Below are positions 33,221 through 45,718 of a DNA stretch of 64,000 nucleotides, one piece after another. A program made the translations under genes and the position numbers. The notes under the pieces are model-generated. The model was not told the origin of the DNA. It was given only the letters and a program-made list of their open reading frames with translations, and made no database searches. Numbering within the stretch: position 1 is the first letter of the stretch; every line of letters starts with the position of its first letter. The DNA comes from Septoria linicola (taxonomy: Eukaryota > Ascomycota > Dothideomycetes > Mycosphaerellales > Mycosphaerellaceae): NCBI GenBank assembly GCA_024114885.1, contig CP099420.1, positions 1,426,001 to 1,490,000 on the forward strand, written 5' to 3'.

Positions 33221-34727
33221 TTTGGTGAAGTGAAGATAGTGGTGGCCAGTGATATGTGTGCGTGCGTGCCTTGTGGATGAAGCTTGTGTGTGTTTGATCT
33301 TTGTCGGTTGGTGACCAGAGTTGCTTTGTGTACTTCTCGGCTAGAAAGGTGAAGTGCAGAGGCGGTTGGACTGCAGCGTGCAAGCAGAAAGAGCTGATGC
33401 AGAACAACGCAAATTCAACCTCACCCCATCTCGACCCACGGTCCAACAACACAAGTCCCTCATATTTGGAGTGCGAGCTTATTGAATCATACACCTAGCA
33501 AACGATCTTCTGTTCAAGCAAACGACAGGCCCGAGGAATCGCTGCACGTGCTGGAAATCATGTCCACCACCACAATGCTCGACCAGTCCTCCAAACAGGA
33601 ATTTCTCGCGACCAGGAGGAGTAACCACGCAGCTGCTTGTATGTGTGTTCCACGAAGATGGATGTATTTCTTACTTGAGTATCGAGCACCACTTGGAATC
33701 AAGGGCCTGGTAAGATCGTATCAGCATCTGGTCTCTCAGTGAAATCGCCTCTTCACTGCGAAACGGGTCCATTCCGGAAACTGTAGAGTCTTTGCAGATG
33801 CCAATTGTGCCGCGTGCTGGCCACGGTAAAGGCTATCGAAGCTCCTGTCGCGTGCAAATAACTCAAGCTCTGAATATGCCGGGGCGTATGTTTGCTTATG
33901 ATCGCCGTCCTTTCCTGCAGACGTAGAACGGCATGGGCGCAGCCCAAGCCTCACGTATCTACGGTAATTAGGAGATGTAGCAGCTTATGGCCCAGGAATG
34001 AGTCGATGCTTTGCGAGTAGCAGACTGTCTCCCTCCGCTCAGTAACGATACTCTGATGGACGTCGTTGCATAGAGCTCGGAAGACTATTGTTCATGGCTG
34101 CGATGTACTGTCACTCCTTCGGCATTCGTTGAGCAGTGCAGTAAAGCTTGACTGTCCCGGTCAGTGTGTCGTGCCTCGTCAGAATCGCTCACTGTGCCAT
34201 TCTGACGCGCGACTCAAGACAAATTCACGATCAGTCTTAGGCAAGCTCTGAGATACATACTGGAAATCATTCATCATCATGTCCGTGCCCAAGGTGACGA
34301 ACCGATGTCGTGGCACAACTTGATTGCCGAGGAGTCCTCAACACGTCATGCATTTCGCGCACCAGGCCCAAGACCTACTGTCTGCAACACAGGATTACCA
34401 ACACAATCCAGCGATGCTAAGGCAGCATGAGAAGCATGTTGATGTGCTGGCCTCCTTGTAGCCATAAGTCGGAGTGATGCCTGACAGTGGGCTGGCCAAG
34501 CTTTTGAAAGCGAGTCTGAACATGGCAAAGCCAATCTGCTTGGAACCCACGCGTCCACTCCGAGGCATACGAAGCATAGCCGTGGCTTATACAAATACTA
34601 GTTCATGACCGCAATATCAGTCAAGATCTCGCAGCAGGCTATTATACGCGAGATCGAGCAAGCGGAGCCTGATGGACCTCATCTGGAGGGTCTATATATT
34701 AGCACGATCATGCTCTTTATCAGAGCA
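33221..34727. other. Intergenic, no gene recognised
   Basis: Holds the promoter of the Ser-rich gene, whose 5' leader carries a GTGTGCGTGCGTG run near 33255, and otherwise only short overlapping frames. A TATATATTAG at about 34692-34701 sits about 30 bp before the tRNA gene. Confidence 0.45.
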
Positions 34728-34817
34728 GCGGTGTTGGTCTAGTGGTATGATTCTCGCTTAGGGCTCACCCTGAGAACAAAGTGCGAGAGGTCCCCGGTTC
34801 AATCCCGGGATACCGCC
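34728..34817 (+). tRNA. tRNA-Pro (AGG) with an 18-nt intron
   Basis: Cloverleaf can be drawn directly: acceptor GCGGTGT (34728-34734) with ATACCGC (34810-34816), D arm around TGGTCTAGTGGTATGA, anticodon stem CTCGC/GCGAG with loop TTAGGG...T giving anticodon AGG, and T arm CCCGG-TTCAATC-CCGGG. An intron of 18 nt (34764-34781) sits one base 3' of the anticodon, the canonical position. A TATA-like box lies about 30 bp upstream and a TTTT Pol III terminator at 34823-34826. Confidence 0.93.
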
Positions 34818-36430
34818 ATCTCTTTTGCCCACTATGAGGAGGTGTGTGGAAGGGCTTATGCAGATCTGGAGCGTTTATGAACAGGCATGTGACGTTGCAG
34901 GCTTTTCCAAAGTATGCTAGGCTTATAAAGGCTTCCTTTTTTGATCTATAAGTTGTCTGGTCATATAGGCCATCGAGCATGTTGAGAATCGAGAATCATC
35001 TTGAAGCGCCAAGACGTCCGTGCGCCAGCAAGTGAAATACACTTTCAGCTGCTCAACACCTTCAGCATTACGCAGACATCGTCACAGTGTTAAAATGACT
35101 TCTATTGGACGCACTGCGGATGGAAAAGGTTGTGCTTCTAAATTTCCACTTCTGTTCACAGCGAGTATGGCCGCTGACGCCGAATCCTGCCCAGGACAAA
35201 GGTAGTCACGAGCATAGCTTGAAGAACAACACTATTGATGCATTTGTTGTGCCATGTGCGATGCTCAGAGGCGGTCGAATGTCTTGGCACTACTACCTAT
35301 TCCTTAGTCCAGGTATGCTGGACACGAAACTCGATATACATCAGCAAGCCAAAGTTGACTTCAGAGCTCGAGACAATACTGCAACAGCTCTAAGTTCAGT
35401 TCATGCACTCTTCCAAAGGCTGTAGTAGTTCTCCAGCATGCTTTTGCGCGACAGCTGGAGCGATAGAGCAAAAACTATCTGCTATCAGCAGCTGCTGTCG
35501 ACTTCTACGCAAAGTGGAAAGACTATCAAGCGCAACATATGGTACAGCACTAAACCCTGCTTCTCGACTAGACGTCTCCTATAAGACTGCCAGGTCTGGA
35601 ACACGCCTACTTGTGCGAATCTTCGGCAGTCAAACCAAATTGCCAATTCAACTTATAGGGAAGTAGACGAGGCCCAAGGCTCAGATAGCAGTCGCAAAAG
35701 GATTTGCCTCAGACGCTTCCCAGGATCGATGGACATCGATCAGTATTTGTCGATAAGGAAGGGGCGCCTTCCTTGCATGCTGTCGTGTGTAGTGCCACGA
35801 TGCACTATCCCGCGCACTTCTTTGCGTAATGTCGCAAGCCTTGCTTGCGGTCATCTAGTCAGCATGTGGTAGCCACGCGACAAACATAGCTGTTGTTCTC
35901 TGTCAGCTGCTGAGCCATGTCCTCTGTTCGTGTCATCATGATGTTCTAATCAGACACGCACGGTAGCATAGCGTAGGCTGCATAGCGGTCATACACCCGC
36001 AGCTGTGCTACGTTTCTTGCAGTGGAAACGCAGTCCGGCCCCACGATTTGCGGTTGTGGAAGATTGGAGGAAGATGCAGCCTGTCAGAAAGAGGCGGAGA
36101 CAATGCAAATAGCGTTTTGCCGACACCGCTAGGCCGAGTTTAGCTCCTTTTCTTCTCCTCCGAAGCCAAGACATGCGACATCACCCTTGCACTGCAGAGA
36201 TGTCCTATGTTTCGGGCGAGGCTTCCAGTGTTCACCAGCATGATGGGATCGATCGCGTGCGTACGGCCGGGTTACGCCGAAGGTTGTGATCTGATTTCGG
36301 ACGAAAGCCTGGTCTCCATGAGGAGACCGTCTAATATACACGGCAGCCGCTGGGCTGGCTGCCAAAGGCGCCTTGCGTCGTCTTCATGTTCAACGTACCA
36401 TTCTCTCGTATGCGGTAATCGCTAATCAAT
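34818..36430. other. Intergenic, 1.6 kb, no gene recognised
   Basis: Mixed sequence without convincing coding frames. Its right part must contain the promoter and leader of the MFS exporter gene at 36431. Confidence 0.45.
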
Positions 36431-38410
36431 ATGTCACAAACTCCTAGGTCGACGGTGGGGACCGTCAAATCCTGGAACAGTCGCTACTCAGGATGGACTG
36501 ACGAATCTTATGCTATGCAAAACAGACCGATGGAGGAAGTAGAGAAAGCGAAGCTGAAGCCGCCTCGACACTCAAGCGAGGACTTCCCATGGCTATCGCA
36601 GGAATTCGAGCCGATCAAAGCTGCACAAGACGCGAGGACTGGAACACCACCACCATGGTTCAAAGAAGGCCAGAAGACGAACAGGAACCTGTCAACACGA
36701 TCAGGGAGATCGGCACGTTCACAGCGAAGTGGTGCTCGCGAAAGTATTGTGGATCTACATCTGATCGTCTCTGATCTCGACTACTATGCGGGAGCTGTGC
36801 ACGATTACCAGGCCGAGGAAGAGGCGAACTTCGAAGACGACTTGAAGGAATGGGACGAGGAGCAGTCGACTGGAAGCTGGCCACTGCCCGAGGATGAAGA
36901 AGGACAGACCTTCGGCCAGATCCAGATCATCAGAAATGCCTCACGGATGGGCAGGAACGGCACAGTAAAGCGTGGGCCATCGCAGAAAACGACCAAGGGT
37001 GAGAAGGACAGCAATCTTGTGACATGGGATGGCCCAGACGACCCGGAAAACCCGAAGAACTGGACCAAGAGAAAACGATGGATGGCAACAATTACTGTGT
37101 CACTCTTCACATTCATCTCTCCAGTGTCAAGTTCCATGGTTGCTCCAGCGTTGGTACAAGTACGACAAGATCTCAATATGAGCTCGCCTTTCATGGCAGA
37201 ACTCTCCATGTCCGTTTTCATTCTTGGATTTGCTTTGGGCCCGCTGTTTCTTGGACCTCTCTCGGAACTCTTTGGCAGACGTATTGTACTTCAACTTAGC
37301 AATCTTTTCTACTTGGCCTTCAACCTCGGATGTGGCTTCTCTCAAAACAGTGGTGAGCTGATCGCATTCCGATTTTTGTCTGGACTTGGTGGTAGCGCAC
37401 CGCTCGGTATCGGAGGTGGTGTACTCGCAGATCTCTGGCAGCCAACCGAACGTGGACGGGCGATGGCACTGTACTCTCTGGCACCTTTATTGGGCCCTGC
37501 AGTGGGTCCGATTGCGGGAGGATTCATCGCCGACTACTCAACTTGGCGGTGGGTGTTTTGGTCCACGTCGATTGTCGCCGTCTTTGTCCAAATCATGGGC
37601 TTTTTCTTCTTGAAGGAGACCTATGCAGCTGAGGTTCTGGGCAAGAAGAAGCGCAAGCTCATCAAATCCACTGGCAACAAGGACCTGCGAACTGAATTCG
37701 ACAATCCGTCGCGCAGCTTTGCCAACCACATTGGAGTTGCGTTGAAACGACCATTCATTCTACTTTTCACACAACCCATTGTGCAAGTTCTGGCTCTTTA
37801 CATCGGCTATGTCTACGGTGTGCTCTATCTTGTTCTGGCATCATTCCCACAAGTATGGCGAAATCAATACAACGAAAGCGTCTCAATCGGCGGTCTCAAT
37901 TATATATCTCTCGGACTCGGATTCTTGATTGGCACGCAGATTGCGGCAAAATTCGCAGACAGGATATACAAGAAGCTAAAAGCGAAGAACAATGACATAG
38001 GAAGATCGGAATTTCGTGTTCCACTGATGTTTCCTGGTGCAGCAATGATTCCAGCAGGCCTACTGATCTATGGTTGGAGCGCACAATTCCAAACACACTG
38101 GATTGTGCCGAACATTGGCACCGCGATATTTGCAGCTGGAAACCAGCTTGTGTTCCAGAACTGTCAGACATATCTGGTTGATGCTTATACGAGATATGCG
38201 GCCTCAGCGATCGCGGCCACTGCAGTCTTCAGATCGTTAGGAGGTTTCGCTTTCCCGTTGTTCGCAAGCGCAATGTATGGTTCTCTGGGATACGGTTGGG
38301 GAAACACCACTCTGGCATTTGTGGGCATTGCAGTGGGTATACCGTCACCCTTTGTGCTGTGGTGGTTTGGAGAAGCGCTGAGGAAAAAGAGCACCTTTGC
38401 GGCTGGATGA
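36431..38410 (+). CDS. MFS drug:H+ antiporter, DHA1 type
   Basis: Intronless, 659 residues. The first 215 or so residues are hydrophilic and cytosolic. The motif WDGPDDPENPKNW (about residue 198-210), which precedes the first membrane helix in fungal DHA1 exporters, is present. About twelve membrane segments follow, with the MFS loop 2-3 motif (GPLSELFGRR), the RFLSGLGGSAPLGIGGG segment of helix 4, and the antiporter-type motif C in helix 5 (LAPLLGPAVGPIAGGF). The central cytosolic loop is Lys-rich (GKKKRKLIKS). Members export fungicides, toxins or polyamines out of the cell in exchange for protons; the substrate here cannot be read from sequence. The next genes are also transporters, but no biosynthetic cluster is visible. 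Confidence 0.93.
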   Translation: MSQTPRSTVGTVKSWNSRYSGWTDESYAMQNRPMEEVEKAKLKPPRHSSEDFPWLSQEFEPIKAAQDARTGTPPPWFKEGQKTNRNLSTRSGRSARSQRSGARESIVDLHLIVSDLDYYAGAVHDYQAEEEANFEDDLKEWDEEQSTGSWPLPEDEEGQTFGQIQIIRNASRMGRNGTVKRGPSQKTTKGEKDSNLVTWDGPDDPENPKNWTKRKRWMATITVSLFTFISPVSSSMVAPALVQVRQDLNMSSPFMAELSMSVFILGFALGPLFLGPLSELFGRRIVLQLSNLFYLAFNLGCGFSQNSGELIAFRFLSGLGGSAPLGIGGGVLADLWQPTERGRAMALYSLAPLLGPAVGPIAGGFIADYSTWRWVFWSTSIVAVFVQIMGFFFLKETYAAEVLGKKKRKLIKSTGNKDLRTEFDNPSRSFANHIGVALKRPFILLFTQPIVQVLALYIGYVYGVLYLVLASFPQVWRNQYNESVSIGGLNYISLGLGFLIGTQIAAKFADRIYKKLKAKNNDIGRSEFRVPLMFPGAAMIPAGLLIYGWSAQFQTHWIVPNIGTAIFAAGNQLVFQNCQTYLVDAYTRYAASAIAATAVFRSLGGFAFPLFASAMYGSLGYGWGNTTLAFVGIAVGIPSPFVLWWFGEALRKKSTFAAG

Positions 38411-38951
38411 ATTAGCGTGGCTCGCCGCACTCGTGGAAGGCATTTTGACAAGCGAGGGAGATCAGACAGAATCTCTCGTTCATTTCGTATTCCGCCATGG
38501 TTCACATAACGAGGCGGCGGCATTAAATGTGTAATGAGAGTACAGCATTAGATACCAATGAGCATGATGACCAGGATACAGACCCAGCAACAGCATTCTC
38601 GATGTCAAATCGTACTGCGAGAGACAAATCTGGACTTCCTCCTTCGGGCCACAGGCGATGATGACGGTGGGGCCGTGGTGCAGGCCTCGCATTACCCGTC
38701 CGCCAGTATTGTTCCACGCGTACGGCAGCAATGATGCAGGTCTACACTGTGGGGAGTCTCCGCAGTGGACTTGGTCTAAGCACATCTGATAGTCGTGGCA
38801 TTCTGAGTGAACGTACTAACGATTCTCCATACACGCAAGCCTTCAATCACAGCGTTCGTACTCAAGCATACGCCTTCCACTTCGATATGGTATCGAGGGG
38901 ACCATCCAATCTTGCTGGACACACGCTTGCAGTGCCGCAAGTCATACCACA
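38411..38951. other. Convergent intergenic spacer
   Basis: Between the 3' ends of the DHA1 gene (+) and the sugar porter (-). No coding signal recognised. Confidence 0.5.
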
Positions 38952-41053
38952 TCAAGTCTTCTGCTCCACAGGATGATTGACCTTCTCTGTCCTTCGCTCT
39001 GGGCTCGAATCAAGGTGCAGCTTCCTAGCTTCAAGATCTCCCTGCTCCATAGCAAGTGCGTGATGATACTGAACCTTAGTTTTCCAGGGCGCTTTGCCTA
39101 TGTATGGAATGCCGTTCGGGTCCTCAAACATGAAAGCCACCTCTTCCAAAGTCTTGCCTGCTGTTTCAGGAAACAAGATAGCAGCGTGAATTAGCATGCA
39201 TAAGTTGAACACGCCGAAGACGATGTAAACTTTCCAGCGGCTGTCTAAAGATGAGTACGTCGTGTCTACGGTGATGGAAATTAACGCCTCTTACATGTTG
39301 ACAAATGCCGGGGGCACAAATGCGCCAAGAGCTGTGTTGAATGCCCAGTTTGCACCTAGATGGATTAGCCCGATACATGGTATCGGAGAATGAACATCTT
39401 ACTCGTTGACAGCGCGACAGCTTTGCCACGAACACGCAAAGGGAACTTGTAGCTGTCAGCAGACCACACCCGTCCCTGTCATCTCTTTCTACTTACTAGC
39501 TCCGGAGGATACACCCACGAAACAGGACCTGTGGCAGTACGTCAGATCGCCATTCCTCTCCGTGACACGAGACAGGAGCATACCCCAGGTCGGTGCAAAT
39601 GATGCCACAAACAAGTACGTCGAGGCGATTAACGCTTTCGCCGGTGCTCCCGAGAGCTCCATTGATACAGCTTCGACTCCGTTGAGACCTCCGGGAACGA
39701 CACGACCGTAGTTTGCCAGAAGTCCGGCATTTGTGAACATCCAGATCATCATGAACAGTGCGCCAATGATGAGTGTGGGTCTTCTGCCCCAGCGATCGAG
39801 CCAGATCAATGCCGGGATTGTCATCAGAACATTGATAATGTACTGAATCGACGAAGCAAGAAGATTCGCATTGCCGCTATAGCCTGCCATGGCAAACACG
39901 TACTAAGGTCGCAGTGAAATGTTAGCAAGGCTCTTCAATAGGTGTGCATGCGCTCTCGCCAAGTTTGCACTGACAGTAATGTAGTACATCATCACATTCA
40001 TTCCTGTTAATTGCGACCAGATCTGAGTGAAGACTCCAATATGCGTACGGAATGCGAGCTTCGGCGTAAGAAGCTCCCAGTATGTCACATCGGAATTGCG
40101 TGCCTCGAACTCGCACATTGCTCGGATGTCAGATAGCTCTTGGGAAACAATAGGGGCATCAGGGTTGCCTTTCCCATGAACAAGGGTTAGAACTGCTTTG
40201 CAGTCCTCCCAGCGGTCTTTACGTGCCTGTTCGTGATCAGAAGTAATTCACAGGACATCGACCATGATTCGAACTCACCAACCAGCGAGGAGACTCAGGC
40301 AGCAGGAACATGGCGAGGAAAAGGAGAACAGCCGGTAGCATTTGTAGTCCCCAAGGTATGCGGAAAGCGCTAGGGCTGTAGTCGCTTGAGGTCTGACCTC
40401 CCACGAACGAAGCTCCGTACGAGATATAGTAGAGTATGAGAATGCCCCAGGTAATCGCCCATTGTTGAAAGGCTACCAGTCGACCGCGCTTCGAAGGTGG
40501 CGCTATCTCCGAGACGTAGACAGGAACCTGAGCGGACTCGATGCCAACGCAAAAGCCATTAACGATTCGTCCTACGATAAGCATGCCAATGTTCTGCGAA
40601 GCGCATGTGATAGTTGAGCCGATGACCCAGATGATGCAACCGATCATGATTGACTTCTTCCTGCCCAAGATATCGGACAGATATCCAGAAACAAGAGCAC
40701 CAACCCAGGAGCCTGCCGGCATAGCAGCCGAGATACCGCCCTGTATGGAAGCCCGAGGGCCAGAGCAATTGTCGGCATCATTGAACGGAGGTCCGTCCGG
40801 GCCTTGGTTGAAGTAGCAAAGATATGCTGGCGTTGATATGATCGCACTCATAGACTAACCTCACAACATTAGTCGAAGTCGAACACATGAATGTCCGTCG
40901 ACACTCATCGTCCATACCGAGATGTCGAAGCCTAAGACAACGGTCAGCAAAGCTTCACATGTGTCTGTGGTGAGCAAAGGACATGCCAAATAAGCCTCCG
41001 CCAACGACAGCCACAGCTGTTATTGCATAGATATTTCCGACCTTCCACGGCAT
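38952..41053 (-). CDS. MFS sugar porter, nine exons
   Basis: Exons: 41053-40987, 40931-40918, 40854-40279, 40226-39975, 39902-39584, 39528-39497, 39445-39403, 39355-39295, 39240-38952; 550 residues with the frame kept throughout. The second exon is only 14 nt. The first intron would use a GC donor (G|GCATGT) with an AG acceptor; other introns are GT-AG, 47-72 bp. Sugar-porter signatures are visible: FGFDISSMSAII after helix 1, GRKKS in loop 2-3, PVYVSEIAPPSKRGRL after helix 4, PESPRWL at the end of helix 6, QLTGMNVMMYY in helix 7, DRWGRRP in loop 8-9, and PETAGKTLEEV after helix 12. It should import a hexose or related sugar by proton symport at the plasma membrane. Substrate not assignable. 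Confidence 0.9.
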
Positions 41054-41961
41054 GGTTCAGAACGGTCTGTAGTGTATTCTTAGATGGGTTAGCTGAGACT
41101 GAGAATCGAAAAAGACCGCTGCGTCTCAGCAGGGGAGGAGTTTGCATATAACTAGATCCTTTCATTGCCTCAGCCGAGAGGTGCACACAACAACATCCAT
41201 CGTGACCACTCCACACAGTGAGACAAGATCGTCGTGGTTCTCCAACAGCCAGCGCCTCATTATCGCATTCGCAGCGCCTCTCCACCTGGGAAAGTACTTG
41301 TTGCTCCTATCGGCTTGCAGCTTCCGGCGATAGCGCCGCAGAGGAGTGTGATCCTAAGCTATCGAGCAACACAGGCAAGCAGGCCAGTGAATGTACAGGC
41401 GCACATGGCCAGAATCCCGATGGTCGGTTCTCTGGCAACACATGAACTGAATCCTATGCGGGGTTGAAGGGCGACAATGTTGCATCGAAGTACCAGGACC
41501 CTTGCAGTTTATTCGGCTAGCAAAAGCTCTCCTCCACTTGTTCTTGGCTAGGTATGAGCTGGCATTTTCGATTTGCCTTACTGCGACATGTGAAAAGCAC
41601 ATGGCTACTCCTTTGTGCAGCGTTGCAACGATGTCAAAGCTAAGGACAGCTATGTTGCCATTCTTATGCTCTGGAGATCCTGCCATTCTTTTGCGAGAGG
41701 TAGAGTCTATCGATCTTCCCAAGGTGATACTTAGCTTGCAGACATGCTGAGTGTTCTCATGGCCAGTGTAGAGATGATACACGGGCAGCAAGATAGAACC
41801 TACCGGTGAGCGTCGAGCACAAACGATGCCGGTTGCGTCGTTTCCTGATTTCTTGATTCGATCAGTCCGCAACGGAACACTTACCCTTCCTGGGACTTGC
41901 GGTGGGCCTTTGAGACCACTTGGCTTCTGGCCTGCTGTACATGAATTGCTGGAGACTACTC
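41054..41961. other. Intergenic spacer, promoter of the sugar porter
   Basis: 0.9 kb between the start of the sugar porter and the 3' end of the rhodopsin-like gene, both on the minus strand. No additional gene recognised. Confidence 0.45.
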
Positions 41962-43175
41962 CTAAGCTACTGTTTGATGGACACTCCTGTGAACCTGGAT
42001 GCCGTCTTGGCGTCTGTCCATCCCCGAAATGTCTTGCAGGATGTACTCCTCGCTCGTGGAGCCAGAGTCACTTGAAATCTTTCTTCCCAGTTGGCTGGCA
42101 GTGACGGCAGTTTTCATGCCACGATCTCTGCCAGCCATGCCGCCAAAGACATTCGGTTCTCGATGATAGGCAAGCCCATCTCTGTTATACAATCCGCCGC
42201 TCGCATCGTCCAGTTTTCCCATGCTTGAGTCATTGCCACCAAGGCGGAACACCTTTCGGAAAAGCGGCCTCAGTGTGCTGATACACCCGACAACGAAGCC
42301 AACACCATTCTCTGCATAGCCCCATATCACAACATCAGCAACGCTGTAAAGATAGTCGTCGCTGTTGTTGAGGTTGACTGTGTATTTCAGTCGAATGCAG
42401 GCAGACAACGAGGCCAGTATACCCAGGGACAACAGAAATCCAACAGAAAGCTTCGCATTGGTATTCAAGTGTATGTTCCAGAGCAGCGGTATTGGGATTA
42501 GCGCGCAGAACCAATCGGCCACAATATTGACGGCTGTCGTAGCATAGTAGACATCGGCCAGGTCCTGACTAGGCAAGCAAGTCCCGCCTGGAATGGTCGT
42601 ATCCCAGGCGTAACTGACTGGGCTGCAACGGAAGATGATGTAGAAGAAGGCAATAGCGTTCATCGTAACGAAGAGCGCAGTCATCGCCCACAACGAGTTG
42701 ACATATTTCTTCTTTGGTCCCGCGACTCGCATGAGCATAAGAGAGATACTGAGCTTGATTGGAATAATCGCAACACAGAAGAAGATCTCGAAGAAGAAGA
42801 ACCACTAAAGTAGAGGTCAGGAAATGCTGAAGGTAAGAGTCGTAGCAGAAGCCATACCATCATGGCTCGCTCAGTCTGCTCAGGGTTGAGCTTTTCCTTG
42901 TGTACACCAATGCCGAGGAATGAGCCTCCTAGACAAAACACCGAAAGAGCTCCATAGGGTATCTTGTCTGATATTAGTCACTAGTGCAGCTCGTTGTGCT
43001 TCAACAGAGACTGACTTACCGCAGCAAAGGTCATCGTCCAGTCGTCCCATCCGAAGGCATTATGCTTGATGCGCGTGTAAAGTCGTAGAGGGAACACAAT
43101 GGCTGAGATGAAGACGAGTATGATGATTGTAGCTGCCAGATTTGGCGCGTGGTCCTCGAATATTACTGTCGACAT
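41962..43175 (-). CDS. SAT4-like integral membrane protein (fungal rhodopsin domain)
   Basis: Three exons: 43175-43020, 42962-42858 and 42804-41962; introns of 57 and 53 bp; 367 residues. Start MSTVIFEDHAPN is chosen because the first helix follows at once; a 24-codon upstream extension is polar. Family landmarks: LRLYTRIKHNAFGWDDW after helix 1, WFFFFEIFFCVAIIPIKLSISLMLMR around helix 3, a Cys-containing extracellular loop (FRCSPVSYAWD...GGTCL), ADWFCALIPIPLLWN in helix 5, and GFLLSLGILASLSACIRL in helix 6. The C-terminus is a Ser-rich cytosolic tail. This is the widespread fungal rhodopsin-domain/SAT4 family; many members are predicted and a few are secondary-metabolite or surface-sensing related, but molecular function is mostly unknown. 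Lys for retinal binding is not evident. Confidence 0.88.
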
Positions 43176-45718
43176 GTCGAAAACGTGAGCACCTGGCCGC
43201 CGTCGTCCGCTGATTCCCCTCTGCTGGCTTGGACGCCCACTTCGCACACATGAAGTTGACCAGAGTTAGCCGTCGAAGCGTTGGTCGAACGGCCGATCCT
43301 CCGCCAAAATCTGAATAAGTGAACTGGAGATGAACGAGTGCTTGTTTGAGGTAAACAAGAGGACACAAGCATGAAAGAGCCTCTTGTCTATGCCTCGGAC
43401 TTAACGTTGTGGCAGGTTGATTGTCATGCTGCAATCTATTCGCGGCATGGCACCTGGACTCAGTGCCACCTTCTCCATAATATCGCGGCTGTCAGTGTAA
43501 CGCGCTTGGACACACTCGGGTGGCTGTCCTCCCCGTTCATGGATGCTCATGAGTCGCAAAGGTTTGCAAGGAAACTGCTTCGAGGTCCCATCGAAAGGAT
43601 CATGATCTGACGGGTTAGAAACAGCTAGGACAATAGTATTTCCACAAGTTGCCACATGCAGCAGGTGAGCGTGGTGAGGGCGCGTGTGTTCTCGCTGGCA
43701 GAATTGCGGTGCGGGTAGAACTATGGTAGAACTATTCGTAGCGCGGTCCGTCAAACGTGACTATTGCAGGGATGTTGCGTATATGACACGTCAAGTCAGA
43801 GGCCTTGCATGTGTTTCGTGATGGAAGGCGCGGCACGGGAAACCGGTTCTGATGTGCTGAAGCTGGAGTTTGTGTGTGTGCAGACGGGAAGGAGAACAAG
43901 AACAGAACCAGATCCTTGGCAGCCAGAGGAAAACCAGCCGTCATCTCATTTCTCTTCATCCTTCAACGTGCGAACACACTTCCGTGGGATCTGCTTATTA
44001 CGGATGCAGAAACCTGCGGCTCGCCCTGCAGTGACCTAGATTCTAGAGCCCATCACTACTTCTCGCTGGGCCACCACGGTCAATCCGAGATAACAAGTGG
44101 ACCAGAACCCGCTGTTGGCAAGGACATTGCCTGTTCGGCGGCGTAGCTGCGTAGAGAAGTGGCTCCCATCGGCAGACCGTGCCGAGACGGTCAACATTAT
44201 GATTGAGGATACTCGCTCCGGTCACGCGAATAAAGCCTTGTCAAGATCGACCTTACACCTCAGGCTTTCCAAACAGGCTCTTCATCCGCATTTCTCGGGT
44301 ATTGCCTTTGTGACTGCGACTGTACACCTACTCCTGCTGGCGCATCAACCCGTGTTGTGAATTCCTAATCGCTGCTCCCTCGATTTTCAACTTCGCGAGG
44401 AATTATGGCAAGTGCAGGCATATCGCATCATTGTTCACAAGCGACCGGCTTTTGACGCGCGAGCATACATTCGCCTTTTCGTTCTTGCAAGTGGGCGCAG
44501 TTTGTCTATTCATGTAGCCGTGATTCGGCGATGAGCTGTAACCTGCACAACACAGCACATGGCTAGACACAACGAGCGAATTCCATCTTGCGCCAGCCTT
44601 GAGGAGCGTCGCACTTGCGAAGAGTGTCTACCGCGCTCAGATGGAACATCAGACGGCTGAAAGACCTAGTCCGCTGATATGAGCACAGCACTTGCATGAA
44701 GTAGAGAAAGCCAGATGTTGTTAGTACTCAATGAACCGAGACCAAGGGAAAGCAGTACTCTGGAGAAAATGCCCGTATGGTTGACGCGCTGCAGACTGAA
44801 AACTGTCCCGTTGGGGCCTGCCTCATCATGAGAGGTCTACTGTCATTGTGGTACTTCAGACAGGACTGCTGTTGATCGCAGCTTGTCGCGACAAGGACCT
44901 CACGGTACCGAGTAGTCTACCGATCACTACTGAGTTACATACAGTAGCCTCACCGCCCCGTTTGGAGTTACACCGCTACGGGCTTTGGAGACGACCGGCC
45001 TTCAGTCTTGGAGACTTGGCCGGATGCCTGTTCTCGCAATGCCGCCAAAGAGGCCATGCGACATGCCTGACAAGAGCCACTTTCCGTGTTCGATTTTTAA
45101 TGGTCTTAACACTAGTATTACAAAGCGCCCACTCATCAGCGACATCCCGCAGAGCCTCACTCGAACAAGATACGACGCCGCGACGCCTGGGTCAATTGCT
45201 CCCAGGCTGTGCTTGGCGAGGCACTTCTGGCAATTGTATCCAAAAGAAGGACTTGTTGGCTGATCAACGATGAGCATGCAACTCTCTGCAACCGAACATG
45301 CACCCGCACGTGGTGGAACGAACAAGAGATTGGCATTGTTGGGGCTCCACAATATAGGAATGTTGAAGGGTTACGATCTGGAGATGGTTTGGTGCCAAGC
45401 CAGGAAGTCTTGAACGTCGCGTCATCGGACCAGTATCAGAACGCCGTTCCAAGCCCTCTCCGCGCAACATGAAAAGCCCAAGATGTCTTGTCATGTCTTC
45501 TGCTACGACATGGCATACGTCTGCCAACAGTCTCTGGGCACGCGAGCACACTTTGTGTGTGATGGCACGCAAAACAAGCGCCATCTACGTTGAGTAGGAT
45601 TCGTTCAGCTTGAACAGATGTGTTGATAAGTATACAACCTTGTCTTCCCTTGTTCATTCTTGGAGTTAACCGTTGCTGGCTGCTTCTATTGCAATTTTCA
45701 GTATATCTTGGCGCGATC
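43176..45718. other. Intergenic, 2.5 kb, no gene recognised
   Basis: Divergent promoters of the rhodopsin-like gene (left, minus) and the second sugar porter (right, plus). Several open frames of 60-140 codons overlap on both strands without domains or splice support and are not called. Confidence 0.45.

Noticed and set aside
34765..34980. Minus-strand frame overlapping the tRNA gene
   Set aside because: Antisense to a clear tRNA cloverleaf; chance frame.
41354..41872. Minus-strand frame of 172 codons between the sugar porter and the rhodopsin-like gene
   Set aside because: No domain; composition is unlike the neighbouring genes and overlapping plus-strand frames exist.
44848..45584. Open frames on both strands before the second sugar porter
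   Set aside because: Mutually overlapping and without domain; likely leader and promoter DNA.
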